A stretch of 64,000 bases of DNA from Thermoplasmata archaeon (GTDB taxonomy: Archaea; Thermoplasmatota; Thermoplasmata; Lutacidiplasmatales; UBA184), in assembly GCA_035622275.1 (NCBI GenBank), contig DASPVQ010000007.1, forward strand, positions 1 through 64,000, written 5' to 3'. The position numbers and the translations under genes were made by a program. The notes below the pieces were generated by a model. It did not search any database. It was not told the origin of the DNA and saw only the letters and a list, made by a program, of their open reading frames with translations. Positions 7,568 to 15,740 of this stretch are shown one piece after another (position 1 is the stretch's first letter; each line of letters begins with the position of its first letter).

Positions 7568-8551
7568 TCAGCCCACGTTGAGGATCGGCACGACGAAGCG
7601 CATCAGGGCCCAGCCGACCGCGAGCATCACGGTGGCGTGCTGCATGCCCTCGGAGATGCGGCCGTTGTAGAGAACGCCCGCCATGATCCCGTCGCCGACC
7701 GCGTGCACGATCACCGCGACCATGAACGCGAGGAACAGCACGGGCACGAGCGTGAAGCTGAGGCTGATCGCGCCGGCGCCCGAGAGGCTCGAGGTCGAGA
7801 CCGCCTGGCCCGCCGTGATCATCTGCGGCAGGAAGACCGCCGCCATGATGTAGATCGTGACGAGGAAGACGAAGAACGCGATGTAGATCACCGTCACGTA
7901 GGTGAGCATCGAGATCTGGCGCGCCTGGGCCGCGAGCTGGCTCTCGCGGGTGTCGTGGGCGACCATCGTCAGCACGTCCGCGACGTTCCCGCCGGCCTCG
8001 TTGGCCCGCGTGACGATCGAGACGACCCGCTGGACGAGCGGGGTCGGCACGCGCTCCTCGAAGAGCCGCAGCGCGGTCGCGACCGGCACGCCCCACTCGA
8101 GCTGGCTGGCCATCTTCTTGATCTCGTCGGTGAGCAGGCCGTAGCGCCCGCCGCTCGCCACGACGATCGCGTCCGGCAGCGTCATCCCGAAGCGGCCGGC
8201 TTCCGCGACGTCGCGCAGGAAGTCGGGCAGGCGCTCCTCGATCTTGGAGATGCGGCGCATCTTGGCGCTCATCGCGAAGCCGTAGGGCGCGAGCAGGGCG
8301 AGCAGGCCGAGGACGAGGAAATCGATCGCCGGGTTGGCCCCGGCCCCCTCGCCGGGCCGGAAGATGATCGTGAGCGTCCCGACGTAGTTGAGCGCCGCCA
8401 GCACCCACATCACGATCGCGACGCCGGTGCCCGCGTAGAGGAGCAGCATCTCGCGGCTGAGCGCGGTCTCCTCCGCGGCCGACGCCTCGACCCCGGTGAG
8501 CGCCTTCATCCGCCGCACGCTCGCGGTGCCCGTCGCCGCCTGCGTCGCCAT
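7568..8551 (-). CDS. type II secretion F-domain membrane protein (TadC-like)
   Basis: This 327-residue inner-membrane platform protein has two membrane segments near the N-terminus, a cytoplasmic helical T2SSF domain ('LPDFLRDVAEAGRFGMTLPDAI', here shortened) and two or three C-terminal membrane segments. Canonical archaeal platform proteins (FlaJ/ArlJ) carry two such domains in one chain of about 550 residues. Here each gene carries one, as in bacterial TadB/TadC and methanogen Epd systems. Its ATG directly follows the stop codon of the upstream gene (TAG then ATG), so translation is coupled. Confidence 0.88.
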   Translation of the reverse strand: MATQAATGTASVRRMKALTGVEASAAEETALSREMLLLYAGTGVAIVMWVLAALNYVGTLTIIFRPGEGAGANPAIDFLVLGLLALLAPYGFAMSAKMRRISKIEERLPDFLRDVAEAGRFGMTLPDAIVVASGGRYGLLTDEIKKMASQLEWGVPVATALRLFEERVPTPLVQRVVSIVTRANEAGGNVADVLTMVAHDTRESQLAAQARQISMLTYVTVIYIAFFVFLVTIYIMAAVFLPQMITAGQAVSTSSLSGAGAISLSFTLVPVLFLAFMVAVIVHAVGDGIMAGVLYNGRISEGMQHATVMLAVGWALMRFVVPILNVG

Positions 8552-9508
8552 CTACACCATCTCCTGCGCCAGCGTGTACATGAAGAAGATGAACCCGAAC
8601 TGCGAGAGCGGGATCATCGCGCCCACGATCCCCCACAGGACGTCGATCATGAACGTCCCGCCGCCGCCGATCACCGCGAAGATCGCGATGATGATGACGA
8701 GGAAGAGCGGGAAGGCGACCACGACCGTCACGAACGTCTCGGCGAGCAGGCCCATCGTCTCGACGCGCTGCAGCTGCGCGAGCTTGTTCTCGCGCTCGTA
8801 CTGCTCGGCCTTCAACAGGAAGTACGGCTTGAGCTGGCCGCCGCTGGTCGCCGTCGTGACGACGCCCTGCAGGAAGTCCTGGAAGCGCTTGGAGGGACTG
8901 CGCTGCGCGCCGTTGCGGATCGCGGTCAGGATGTCGACGCCGAGCAGCTCGGTGTCGCGCGTGATCCAGGCCGCCTCCTCGGCGACCTCGCCGTAGATCT
9001 TCTGCCGGCCGAGCTCCTTGAAGATCTGGTCGACGTTCACGTCGGCCGACGCCATCGCGCTGACGAAGCTCATCGCGGGGCTGATCTTCTGGTCGATCTT
9101 GCGCCCCCGGGCCTTCGCCGTCGAGCCCGGCGTGCTCGGCATCGCGAAGAACGTGCCGATCGGGGCGAGGAGCGGCAGCGCGATGCCGATGAGCAGCGCG
9201 AAGATCAGCTGGCCCGAGAGGTAGAAGAGGAAGCCGACGGCGACGCCGACCACGATCGCGACCGCGGCGACCACGACCGTCGTCGCGTAGACGGTCGCCA
9301 TGTACTCGTCGGCGCGGATGCGCATGTGCGCCTTGACCAGGTTCTCCTCGAGCGTCGGGTCCGGCGGGTGGGCGAGCACCCGGTTGCGGAAGGTGCGCCA
9401 GGCCCAGCGCTGGAACGGCGAGAGCGTCGAGTGCGCCGGCTGCTCGCCCCGCTTGAGGCGCACCGTCCGCGCGGCGGCCTCCGGCGCGTCGGCGTCCCGG
9501 GCGGCCAC
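8552..9508 (-). CDS. type II secretion F-domain membrane protein (TadB-like)
   Basis: The 318-residue membrane protein is the first of two half-size platform subunits. It has a basic N-terminal region, two close hydrophobic segments (about residues 75-125: 'VVVAAVAIVVGVAVGFLFYL' region), a cytoplasmic helical T2SSF domain with 'LGRQKIYGEVAEEAAWI', and two C-terminal hydrophobic segments. The GTG start at 9508 overlaps the TAG of the upstream ATPase by one base (TAGTG). The pair probably forms a heteromeric platform through which the ATPase acts on pilins. Confidence 0.88.
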   Translation of the reverse strand: MAARDADAPEAAARTVRLKRGEQPAHSTLSPFQRWAWRTFRNRVLAHPPDPTLEENLVKAHMRIRADEYMATVYATTVVVAAVAIVVGVAVGFLFYLSGQLIFALLIGIALPLLAPIGTFFAMPSTPGSTAKARGRKIDQKISPAMSFVSAMASADVNVDQIFKELGRQKIYGEVAEEAAWITRDTELLGVDILTAIRNGAQRSPSKRFQDFLQGVVTTATSGGQLKPYFLLKAEQYERENKLAQLQRVETMGLLAETFVTVVVAFPLFLVIIIAIFAVIGGGGTFMIDVLWGIVGAMIPLSQFGFIFFMYTLAQEMV

Positions 9509-11178
9509 TAGCTCGCCTCCTCCGCGGCCGGCGGCGCCCCGGCCGAGACCCGCTGGAGGACCTCGTTCGGGTCGCGGTAGTACTGCGCGATCGTCCTCCA
9601 GAGCTGACGGTAGTCGGTGATCTGGTTCTGGACGAGGTAGCGGATCACCGCGGTCCGCCGCTGGAACTCGGCATCCATCTCGTCCGGCGTGTAGTTCTTG
9701 AGTTCCATGATCTTGTCAAAGAGGAACGAGTGGCCCTTGAACACGAAGCCGTCGGTGGACGGGTCCCACTCGTAGACGGTGTTGGTGATCAGCTCGTTCG
9801 TCTCGGGCTCGAAGCCGACGATCTCGAGCACCTGCTTGAGCCGACGGACGACGCCCTTGTCGGTACGCGTCTGGATCTGGATGATGACGTTGTTGAGCGC
9901 GCTCAGCAGGATGCGGGGCGTGTTGATCGGCGGGTTCTCGAGGCGGTTGACCATCGACTTCACGCTGTCGGCGTGCATCGTCGAGTAGGTCGTGTGGCCC
10001 GTGGCCATCGCCTGGAACATCGTGTAGGTCTCCTTGCCGCGGACCTCGCCGACGATGATGTAGTTCGGGCGCTGGCGCAGGGCCGCGCGCACGAGGTCGA
10101 ACATGTCGACCTCCCCCGCGGCCTTGCCGTCCGGGCCCCGGTCGCCCGTCCCGCTGCGGGTCGCGCCGGGGATCCAGTTCTCGTGCGGCAGGTTGACCTC
10201 GCGGGTGTCCTCGATGCTGACGATCTTCGCCGTCGGCGGGATGAACAGCGCGACCGCGTTGAGGGTGCTCGTCTTGCCGGCGGCCGGGCCGCCGCAGATG
10301 ATCACCGACTCCCCCTGCTCAGCCGCGAGCCAGAAGTAGGCGACCATCTCCTCGTTCGCGCTGCCCATGAGGACGAGGTCGACCGGGGTGAACGGCCGTT
10401 CCTTGAACCGCCGGATCGTGAAGCTCGCGCCGCGCGTGGTGACCTCGCGCGCGTACGTCGCCTGGACGCGGTGGCCCTCGGGCGTCGTGCCGTCGAGGAT
10501 CGGCGCGCTCACGCTGACCGCCTTCGAGCAGCGCTGCCCGAGCATGACGATGAACGAGTTCGTGGACTCCTCGTCGGGGAAGACGACGTTCGTCTTCACC
10601 GACTCGTACTTCGAGTGGAAGATGAACAGCGGCACGTCCACGCCGTCGCAGGAGATGTCCTCGACCTCGGGGTCGCGGATCAGCGCGTCGACCGGCCCGT
10701 AGCCGACGAAGTCGCGCAGGACGTAGTAGATGATGCGCTCGGTCGAGATCGGGCTCAGCGAGATGCCGCGGCTGGCGAAGTACGCCTCCGCCTCCCCGCG
10801 CAGGTAGGCGCGCTTGTCGGCGCCCGAGAGGTTGTTGACCTCGCTCCCGAGGATCATCGCCAGCGTCGCCTTCACGTGCTCGACCAGCTCCTTTTCGCGG
10901 GGCGTCAGCTGCGGCTCGATGACCTCGTAGAGGTACTCCTTCGAGCGGTCGTTGTAGCTCACGCGGGAGTAGGAGTACGGCGGGTTCACCGCGCTGATCT
11001 CGAGCTCCTTCATCGACGGCTCGGCCAGCGGCGGCATCGCCGTGATGAACGTCCCCGGCACGTCGGTCGGGGTCTCGAGCGGCCGCGCGCCGCCCGCGAG
11101 CGGCGGGGCCTCCGCACCGGTCCCGCCGGCGCGGGGGATCTTGACCCGGACGGAATCGCTCGCCACGGCGCTAGGCAC
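9508..11178 (-). CDS. type II/IV secretion ATPase (GspE/FlaI/TadA family), copy 2
   Basis: The 556-residue motor ATPase is clearly homologous to the one at the operon's end. Walker A is GGPAAGKT (296-303), followed by 'SIEDTREV', 'GEVRGKE' and a 'STMHADS' His box. It shares the N-terminal 'YEVIEP.LTP' segment. It starts at GTG 11178, overlapping the pilin gene by eight bases. A second in-frame GTG at 11166 is possible. Its position between pilin and platform genes suggests it is the primary assembly motor, with the more distal copy as a second motor. That assignment is inferred from gene order only. Confidence 0.93.
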   Translation of the reverse strand: MPSAVASDSVRVKIPRAGGTGAEAPPLAGGARPLETPTDVPGTFITAMPPLAEPSMKELEISAVNPPYSYSRVSYNDRSKEYLYEVIEPQLTPREKELVEHVKATLAMILGSEVNNLSGADKRAYLRGEAEAYFASRGISLSPISTERIIYYVLRDFVGYGPVDALIRDPEVEDISCDGVDVPLFIFHSKYESVKTNVVFPDEESTNSFIVMLGQRCSKAVSVSAPILDGTTPEGHRVQATYAREVTTRGASFTIRRFKERPFTPVDLVLMGSANEEMVAYFWLAAEQGESVIICGGPAAGKTSTLNAVALFIPPTAKIVSIEDTREVNLPHENWIPGATRSGTGDRGPDGKAAGEVDMFDLVRAALRQRPNYIIVGEVRGKETYTMFQAMATGHTTYSTMHADSVKSMVNRLENPPINTPRILLSALNNVIIQIQTRTDKGVVRRLKQVLEIVGFEPETNELITNTVYEWDPSTDGFVFKGHSFLFDKIMELKNYTPDEMDAEFQRRTAVIRYLVQNQITDYRQLWRTIAQYYRDPNEVLQRVSAGAPPAAEEAS

Positions 11179-12268
11179 CTCCGACCCCGATCCCCATCTG
11201 GACGCCGGCCTGATAGAAGACCGCGTAGTTGACGTTGGTCACGGTCAGGATCAGGACCGTCGTCCCCCCGTTGGCGAGGTTGCAACCGGTCCCCTGGGTC
11301 GTGTAGTTGCCGACCGCCGTCCCGGGGTAGGCGGGGGCCCACGGCTTGCCCGAGACGGTCCAGGAGTACTGGGCGTGGTCGCCGAGCGGCAGCCCGCTCT
11401 GGTTCCAGACCAGGTTGTTGAGCATCGAGCCCCAGGCGCACGGGTTCTGGGTCCCGATCTCGAAGGTGTAGGTGAAGCGCGCGTAGGTGAAGGTGGTCCG
11501 GCTGTAGCCGTTGGAGACGATCTGGTTGGAGTAGCGCAGGTGGCTGTAGATCTCCTGCGAGCCCGTTCCGATGACGCTCGTCGAGTTGCCGTAGAGCTGC
11601 AGCAGGCTGTCCCAGACGGTGATGTTGCCGGCGATGTTGGTGACGTTCAGGGGCGGCGGGACCGCCATCACCTCGTGGCCCCCGCCCTGGCTCTGGATCA
11701 CCGCGTCGTCCTCGAAGAAGAACGTCTGCGGCGAGTAGTAGCGGTTCGGCAGCGCGAACTCGAGCACGCCGGTCGGGATCTCGGCGTAGTACGGGCCCGA
11801 TCCGCCCGGGCCGCTCGAGAGCGTGATGTTGGAGAAGACGCAGTAGTTGGGCGTCTCGGGCTGCCCGACCGGGATCGTGGCGTTCGCGCTCGTCGCGGTG
11901 GCGAACCCCTTCGGGCAGATCTGCGGCAGGAACGTCAGCGTGCCCTGCGTCGGCTGGGCGAGGAGCGGCACGGAGTCGGAGCTGATCTGGACGGGCAGCC
12001 CGTAGGTCTGCGGCGCCCCGAGGACGTACTGGGAGTCGATCGAGGACTTGAGCAGCCCGAAGCTCGCCGCGGCGTTCGCCGTGAACTGCGCCTCGTTGTC
12101 GCTCATCCAGAGCGGCACGTACTGGGTGAGGAAGATGCCGAAGAGCGCGAAGAAGACCAGGAGGGCGAGCAGGGTGCCGATCACCGCGACGACGCCGCGG
12201 CGGCTCTCCCGCAGCCGGCGGGCCCGACGGAATCTCCGCCGAGCGGTCGCGCTGCTCGCTCCCCCCAT
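11171..12268 (-). CDS. large archaeal type IV pilin-like protein
   Basis: The 365-residue protein has an Arg-rich N-terminus and then 'SRRGVVAVIGTLLALLVFF', the pattern of archaeal pilins with prepilin peptidase cleavage after Gly and a hydrophobic assembly helix. The rest (about 55-365) is an extracellular domain rich in Tyr, Asn, Ser and Thr with seven N-x-S/T sequons (for example NATI, NITL, NVTN, NYTT), consistent with N-glycosylation on the cell surface. It is much larger than typical major pilins, so it may be a minor or tip pilin or an adhesin. It is the first gene of the filament operon and overlaps the ATPase that follows. Confidence 0.85.
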   Translation of the reverse strand: MGGASSATARRRFRRARRLRESRRGVVAVIGTLLALLVFFALFGIFLTQYVPLWMSDNEAQFTANAAASFGLLKSSIDSQYVLGAPQTYGLPVQISSDSVPLLAQPTQGTLTFLPQICPKGFATATSANATIPVGQPETPNYCVFSNITLSSGPGGSGPYYAEIPTGVLEFALPNRYYSPQTFFFEDDAVIQSQGGGHEVMAVPPPLNVTNIAGNITVWDSLLQLYGNSTSVIGTGSQEIYSHLRYSNQIVSNGYSRTTFTYARFTYTFEIGTQNPCAWGSMLNNLVWNQSGLPLGDHAQYSWTVSGKPWAPAYPGTAVGNYTTQGTGCNLANGGTTVLILTVTNVNYAVFYQAGVQMGIGVGGA

Positions 12269-12409
12269 TCGACGAACCGGCCGGTGCCCGAAGGCCCGGG
12301 CATCGGGAATTTAGCCCGGTCCGACTATAAATATATGCCCGAACGCGAGCGCGCGCACGAGCGCGTAGGCCGTCGAACCTTTACGCGCGCGTCCCTTCTC
12401 GGGACCCGG
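12269..12409. promoter_or_regulatory. divergent promoter region, pilin operon and ACT gene
   Basis: Three AT-rich elements lie between the two divergent genes. 'aatttag' (12308-12314) and the strong 'tataaatatat' (12326-12336) can act on the minus strand for the pilin operon, giving leaders of roughly 15-35 bases. 'acctttacg' (12377-12385) is centred 29 bases before the ATG of the ACT-domain gene. The 12326-12336 box is the most AT-rich stretch seen between genes in this window, which suggests a strong or regulated promoter. Confidence 0.55.
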
Positions 12410-12898
12410 ATGGCGCTCCGCGAGATCTCGCTGACCCTGACCAACCGGCCGGGGGCGCTCGCGGGGGTCGCCCGGATGCTCGCCGCGGAACGGATCAACC
12501 TCGCCGCCGTGAGCGTCGACTCGACCGCGGGGCGCGGGCGGGTCCGCCTGATCGTCAGCGCGCCGGAGCGCGCGCTCGAGCTGCTCCAGCGGGCCGGCTT
12601 CGAGCCGGAGGTCCGAGAGATGATCGCGGTCCGGCTCGAGGACCGCGCCGGCAGCTTCCTCAAGGTCCTCGAGGTGCTCGCCCGGGCCCGCGTGAACCTG
12701 GTGAGCGCGGCGATCCTGGTCGCCCGCGAGGGGAACCAGCCGCTCGTCGCGCTCGGGACGAGCAATCCGGCCCGGGCCCGCACCATACTGGCGCGGGCGG
12801 GCTTCGCGAGCGAGATCGCGGAGGGCGTCGTGTCGAACTCCGATCTCCTCGCCGGCGCGGCGAGCGTGCCGGACGAATCGGTCGGCCTTCTGCTGTAG
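12410..12898 (+). CDS. tandem ACT-domain regulatory protein
   Basis: The 162-residue protein has two ACT-like domains, at about 1-70 ('ISLTLTNRPGALAGVARML..ERINLAAVSV') and about 75-145 ('VRLEDRAGSFLKVLEVLARARVNLVSA'). Each shows the beta-alpha-beta pattern and the conserved Gly at the ligand site. Stand-alone double-ACT proteins bind amino acids and regulate enzymes or transcription. No enzymatic domain is present. The ATG at 12410 is chosen for its TATA-like box 29 bases upstream. An in-frame ATG at 12335 lies inside another AT-rich box and is unlikely. The ligand is unknown. Confidence 0.85.
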   Translation: MALREISLTLTNRPGALAGVARMLAAERINLAAVSVDSTAGRGRVRLIVSAPERALELLQRAGFEPEVREMIAVRLEDRAGSFLKVLEVLARARVNLVSAAILVAREGNQPLVALGTSNPARARTILARAGFASEIAEGVVSNSDLLAGAASVPDESVGLLL

Positions 12899-12953
12899 GG
12901 CCCGGGCCCGCCCCGACAAACCGTAAGAGCGCCGCGTCCTCCGAGGGGGTCGC

Positions 12954-13025
12954 GCGGTTGTGGTCTAGTGGTTAGGACGGTAGCTTCCCAAGCTACCTAC
13001 TCGGGTTCGAATCCCGACAACCGCA
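12954..13025 (+). tRNA. tRNA-Gly (CCC)
   Basis: This is a complete cloverleaf without an intron. The acceptor GCGGTTG pairs with CAACCGC, and the D-arm is GTC..GAC with TAGTGGTTAG. The anticodon stem GTAGC/GCTAC encloses loop TTCCCAA, giving anticodon CCC. The T-arm is TCGGG TTCGAAT CCCGA, and A73 is present. CCA is not encoded. A weak AT-containing stretch (12916-12926) may be its promoter. A second glycine tRNA (GCC) lies at 37854-37927. Confidence 0.96.
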
Positions 13026-13038
13026 TCGGGCCGCCGGT

Positions 13039-13407
13039 CTACCCCGGGCCGAACCAGAACAGGTTCCCATCGGGATCGACGAACTTCGCCTGCCAGCCCC
13101 AGGGCAGCTTCTTCGGCGGCATCGGGAAGCGGACGCCCTGGCGCTTCATGCGGGCGCACACCTTGCGGAACGGCTCGTTCGTGAGCAGCAGGATCCCCGT
13201 GTTGCCGACCTCGGATCGCGGCGGCTTCTTCCCCGGCCCGGCGACCTCGCACAGGTGCAGCTGGAAGCGGCCGGAACGGTCGCCGACCGTGGTCCAATGC
13301 TCGGGCGCGTCTTCGATGACCTTCCAGCCGAGGACCCTGGCATACCACTTCGCGGATCGGCGCCGGTCCTTCACCGCCACCGCCACGGACACGCCCCGGG
13401 TCGACAT
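13039..13407 (-). CDS. VOC (glyoxalase/bleomycin resistance) family protein
   Basis: The 122-residue single-domain protein has the vicinal-oxygen-chelate fold pattern. 'VAVAVKDRRRSAKWYARVLGWKV' (abbreviated here) is the first beta-alpha unit, and 'AKFVDPDGNLFWF' is the signature end of the second. Such proteins dimerise, bind a divalent metal and act as dioxygenases, isomerases or antibiotic-binding proteins. Function cannot be told from sequence. The ATG at 13407 is preferred over an upstream extension rich in Pro/Gly. A TATA-like box (minus sense, 13442-13449) lies about 38 bases upstream. It sits between two tRNA genes. Confidence 0.85.
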   Translation of the reverse strand: MSTRGVSVAVAVKDRRRSAKWYARVLGWKVIEDAPEHWTTVGDRSGRFQLHLCEVAGPGKKPPRSEVGNTGILLLTNEPFRKVCARMKRQGVRFPMPPKKLPWGWQAKFVDPDGNLFWFGPG

Positions 13408-13558
13408 CGCCGTCCCCTCCCGCGCGGGGAGACCCCCCGGCGATTTAGGTGTGCCGGGCACCCATCCGGGGAGGGGGGCGCCCGCGCCGGGGCGGGGGCG
13501 GCCCAGTGCGCCGCGGCAGGGACTCCCGGTCGATCGTGGCGGTCGGCCGGTCCCAAGG

Positions 13559-13665
13559 TCCCGGCTGCCTGACTCGAACAGGCGACCTGAGGATCTCCGC
13601 GGGGGCCGCCGGAGGTCCGGCAGTCTCGCCTACAGTCCCCCGCTCTACCACTGAGCTAAGCCGGG
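13559..13665 (-). tRNA. tRNA-Tyr (GTA) with intron
   Basis: On the minus strand the acceptor CCCGGCT pairs with AGCCGGG. C1-G72 is the identity pair of archaeal and eukaryotic tRNA-Tyr. The D-arm is GCTC/GAGC, the anticodon stem GGGGA pairs with TCCTC, the anticodon GTA lies at 13633-13631, and the T-arm is GCCTG TTCGAGT CAGGC. A 35-base intron (13595-13629) follows position 37. A TATA-like box (13691-13697) is centred 28 bases upstream of the first base. Confidence 0.95.
13595..13629 (-). other. intron of tRNA-Tyr
   Basis: The 35-base insertion lies between anticodon-loop positions 37 and 38. Its removal gives a normal seven-base loop and five-pair stem. It contains a self-complementary GC-rich segment (CCGG...CCGG) compatible with a bulge-helix-bulge splicing substrate. 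Confidence 0.85.
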
Positions 13666-13690
13666 ACGGCCCGAGGAGCGGTCGTCCCGC

Positions 13691-13697
13691 TATAAAC
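13691..13697. promoter_or_regulatory. TATA-like box shared by tRNA-Tyr and phosphatase genes
   Basis: 'tataaac' is centred 28 bases from the 5' end of the minus-strand tRNA-Tyr and 35 bases from the ATG of the plus-strand histidine phosphatase at 13729. It is the only AT-rich element between them, so it may initiate transcription in both directions or serve mainly the tRNA. Confidence 0.55.
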
Positions 13698-13728
13698 TTG
13701 CTGCGCTGCGAGGACGCGGGGCGCGCCG

Positions 13729-14301
13729 ATGCGGACGCTCGAGCACCGGCGGCACAGCCGCCGGGACCCGGCCGGCATCCACCTCAACGCCGCGGGGATC
13801 GCGCTCGCCCGGCGGGTCGCTCGCGATCTGCCGGCCTTTTCCCGCGTGCTGACCTCCCCGAAGCCGCGGGCCGTCGAGACCGCGGAGGCGATGGGCCTGT
13901 CCGTCGACGGTCGGCTGCCGGCGCTCGGCGAGATGCCGGACGACGTGGGGCCCGCGGTCGAGGAGATGGGACCGACGGGCTTCGCCTCGTACGTCGAGTT
14001 CGTGGAGAGGAGCGAGGCGATGCGCGCGTACGCCGAAGGCCAGGCCGATGCGTGGCGGCGCGAGCTCGAGCGGGTGCCCGAGGGCGGCGCCATGCTCCTG
14101 ATCTCGCACGGCGGCATCATCGAGTTCGGGGCGGCCGCCGCGGTGCCGGGGCTCGCGCGCGGCTGGGGCCCCCCGCTCGGCTACCTCGAAGGGATCCGCC
14201 TCGACTGGGACGGAGCGCGCTGGACGGGGGGCGAGATCGTCCGCGTCGGGCCCGCTCGGGCGCCCGCGGCTAGGGGAGGAGCGCGCGCAGGCGCGCCGTG
14301 A
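13729..14301 (+). CDS. histidine phosphatase (phosphoglycerate mutase-like) family
   Basis: The 190-residue protein fits the branch-2 histidine phosphatase pattern. An N-terminal RHS-R variant of the RHG catalytic motif ('EHRRHSRRDP') is followed by 'LTSPKPRAVETAE', where the second Arg binds phosphate, and 'LLISHGG', which carries the second catalytic His. Substrates in this family range from phosphoglycerate to phosphohistidine and small phosphoesters, so the exact role is open. The last 32 bases overlap the convergent adenylate kinase gene, and the C-terminal Ala/Arg/Gly-rich tail probably results from that overlap. Confidence 0.82.
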   Translation: MRTLEHRRHSRRDPAGIHLNAAGIALARRVARDLPAFSRVLTSPKPRAVETAEAMGLSVDGRLPALGEMPDDVGPAVEEMGPTGFASYVEFVERSEAMRAYAEGQADAWRRELERVPEGGAMLLISHGGIIEFGAAAAVPGLARGWGPPLGYLEGIRLDWDGARWTGGEIVRVGPARAPAARGGARAGAP

Positions 14302-14899
14302 CGTCCTCGGGGCGGCCGCGGGCATCGAGCGTGCGGAGGAGCCCGCGCTCGCGGTAGTAGAGGAGGAGCGGCGCCGTCTGTTCCGCGTACACCTTCAGTC
14401 GCGTCTGCACCGCCGCCGGCAGGTCGTCGGGGCGCTGGACGAGCTCGGCGCCCTCCCGATCGCACCGGCCCGGCACGCGGGGAGGCTGGGAGACGACGTT
14501 GTAGACCGACTGGCACGTCGGGCAGACCCGGCGTCCGCTCAGGCGCTCGACCAGCTCCGGGAACGGCAGGTCGAAGGCGATCACCGCGTCCAGGCGCGCG
14601 AAATCGGCGAGCTCCGTCGCCTGAGCAACGTTGCGGGGGAACCCGTCGAGGAGGAAGCCGGCGCGGGCGTCGGGCTGGGCGAGCCGTTCCCGCAGTACCC
14701 CGAGGACGATCGCGTCCGGGACCAGCGCGCCCGCGTCCATGTGACGCTGCGCATCGCGCCCGACCGGAGTTTGAGCGGCGACCGCGGCGCGCAGCATGTC
14801 ACCGGTGGACAGGTGCGGGAGTCCGAGCTCCCGCCCGAGGATCGCGGCCTGCGTGCCCTTGCCGGCGCCGGGCGGTCCGAGGAAGACGACCTGCGCCAT
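14270..14899 (-). CDS. adk: adenylate kinase
   Basis: Adenylate kinase converts ATP plus AMP to two ADP. The 209-residue protein begins 'VVFLGPPGAGKGTQA' (P-loop). It has the NMP-binding 'STGDMLR', the 'LLDGFPRN' motif, and a LID domain with a CPTC...RCD zinc-finger-like arrangement (about 125-150). This is the long bacterial-type form rather than the short trimeric archaeal AdkA, consistent with several Thermoplasmatota. It is read with UMP kinase on the same strand in a nucleotide-kinase pair with a 32-base gap. Confidence 0.95.
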   Translation of the reverse strand: MAQVVFLGPPGAGKGTQAAILGRELGLPHLSTGDMLRAAVAAQTPVGRDAQRHMDAGALVPDAIVLGVLRERLAQPDARAGFLLDGFPRNVAQATELADFARLDAVIAFDLPFPELVERLSGRRVCPTCQSVYNVVSQPPRVPGRCDREGAELVQRPDDLPAAVQTRLKVYAEQTAPLLLYYRERGLLRTLDARGRPEDVTARLRALLP

Positions 14900-14931
14900 C
14901 GGCGGACCCGAGGGGCGCTCGGGTAAAGGGA

Positions 14932-15657
14932 TTACGACGCGCGGCCCGCGTCCTCGACGCGCGAGCCGACGAAGGCGCGACCGCGCAGCGCGGCCTCGAG
15001 GTTGCCCAGATCGCGGCCGTCGACGATCCACAGCGGGATGTTCGCCCGCGCGAGCGTGTCGGCGCCGAGGCGGTCGAAGAGGAAGTTCTGCCCGGCCGCG
15101 CCCGACGTCGCGGCGTGCACGCGCTCGCGGAACTCGGGCCAGGAGAGCCGGTCGATCCGGGTCGCCGTCCGATCCTGGCGCGGGTCCCGCTCGTAGAGGC
15201 CGTCGACGTCGGTGGCGTTGACCAGGCGGGAGGCCCTCAGGCGGGCGGCCACGAGGGCCGCGACGCCGTCGGTCGTGTGGCCGGGCTCCGTGCCGCCCAG
15301 GATCACGGGCGACGCCCGGGCGAGCTCGTGGACGGCCTGGGCGATCGACGCGGGCGGGTGCGCAGGCGTCGGGGGTCCGATGCACGCGGCGAGGAGCCGC
15401 GCGTGCAGGCGCGTGACCTCGATCCCGATCTCGTCGAGCTCGACCTCGGTGAGCCCGAGCTCCCGGCCGAGGCCGATGTACACGCGCGCGGTCCGCCCCC
15501 CGCCGGTCGTCGCGACGATGGGGAACTCGGCGCCCAGCCGCCGCAAGAGGCCGGCGAGCGCGGTCTGGTACTCCCGGTCGCCGTGGCCGGTGAAGAGAAC
15601 GGACCCGCCGATCGAGACGACGACCGGTCGCGCGGCGACCGGGGAGCGGGACGGCAT
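14932..15657 (-). CDS. pyrH: UMP kinase, archaeal type
   Basis: This amino-acid-kinase-fold UMP kinase makes UDP from UMP and ATP. The 241-residue protein shows 'VVSIGGSVLF' (phosphate-binding N-terminus), 'VATTGGGRTARVYIGLGRELGL' (abbreviated), 'LGGTEPGHTTDGVAALVA' and 'NATDVDGLYERDP', all typical of archaeal PyrH. The ending 'NIPLWIVDGRDLGNLEAAL' is also characteristic. It is upstream of adk in a two-gene minus-strand unit and divergent from rpiA, with about 80 bases of promoter region between. Confidence 0.94.
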   Translation of the reverse strand: MPSRSPVAARPVVVSIGGSVLFTGHGDREYQTALAGLLRRLGAEFPIVATTGGGRTARVYIGLGRELGLTEVELDEIGIEVTRLHARLLAACIGPPTPAHPPASIAQAVHELARASPVILGGTEPGHTTDGVAALVAARLRASRLVNATDVDGLYERDPRQDRTATRIDRLSWPEFRERVHAATSGAAGQNFLFDRLGADTLARANIPLWIVDGRDLGNLEAALRGRAFVGSRVEDAGRAS

Positions 15658-15740
15658 CGGCGAGGGGAGGGGGACCGCGGCTTAGGCGTGTCGGCCGATC
15701 GGCCCGTGGGGTTGAATAACCGGGCCCGCTGCGGAGGAGC

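Noticed and set aside
12335-12409. ATG at 12335 as start of the ACT-domain protein
   Set aside because: It lies within an AT-rich promoter-like box and adds 25 unconserved residues. ATG 12410 has its own properly spaced box.
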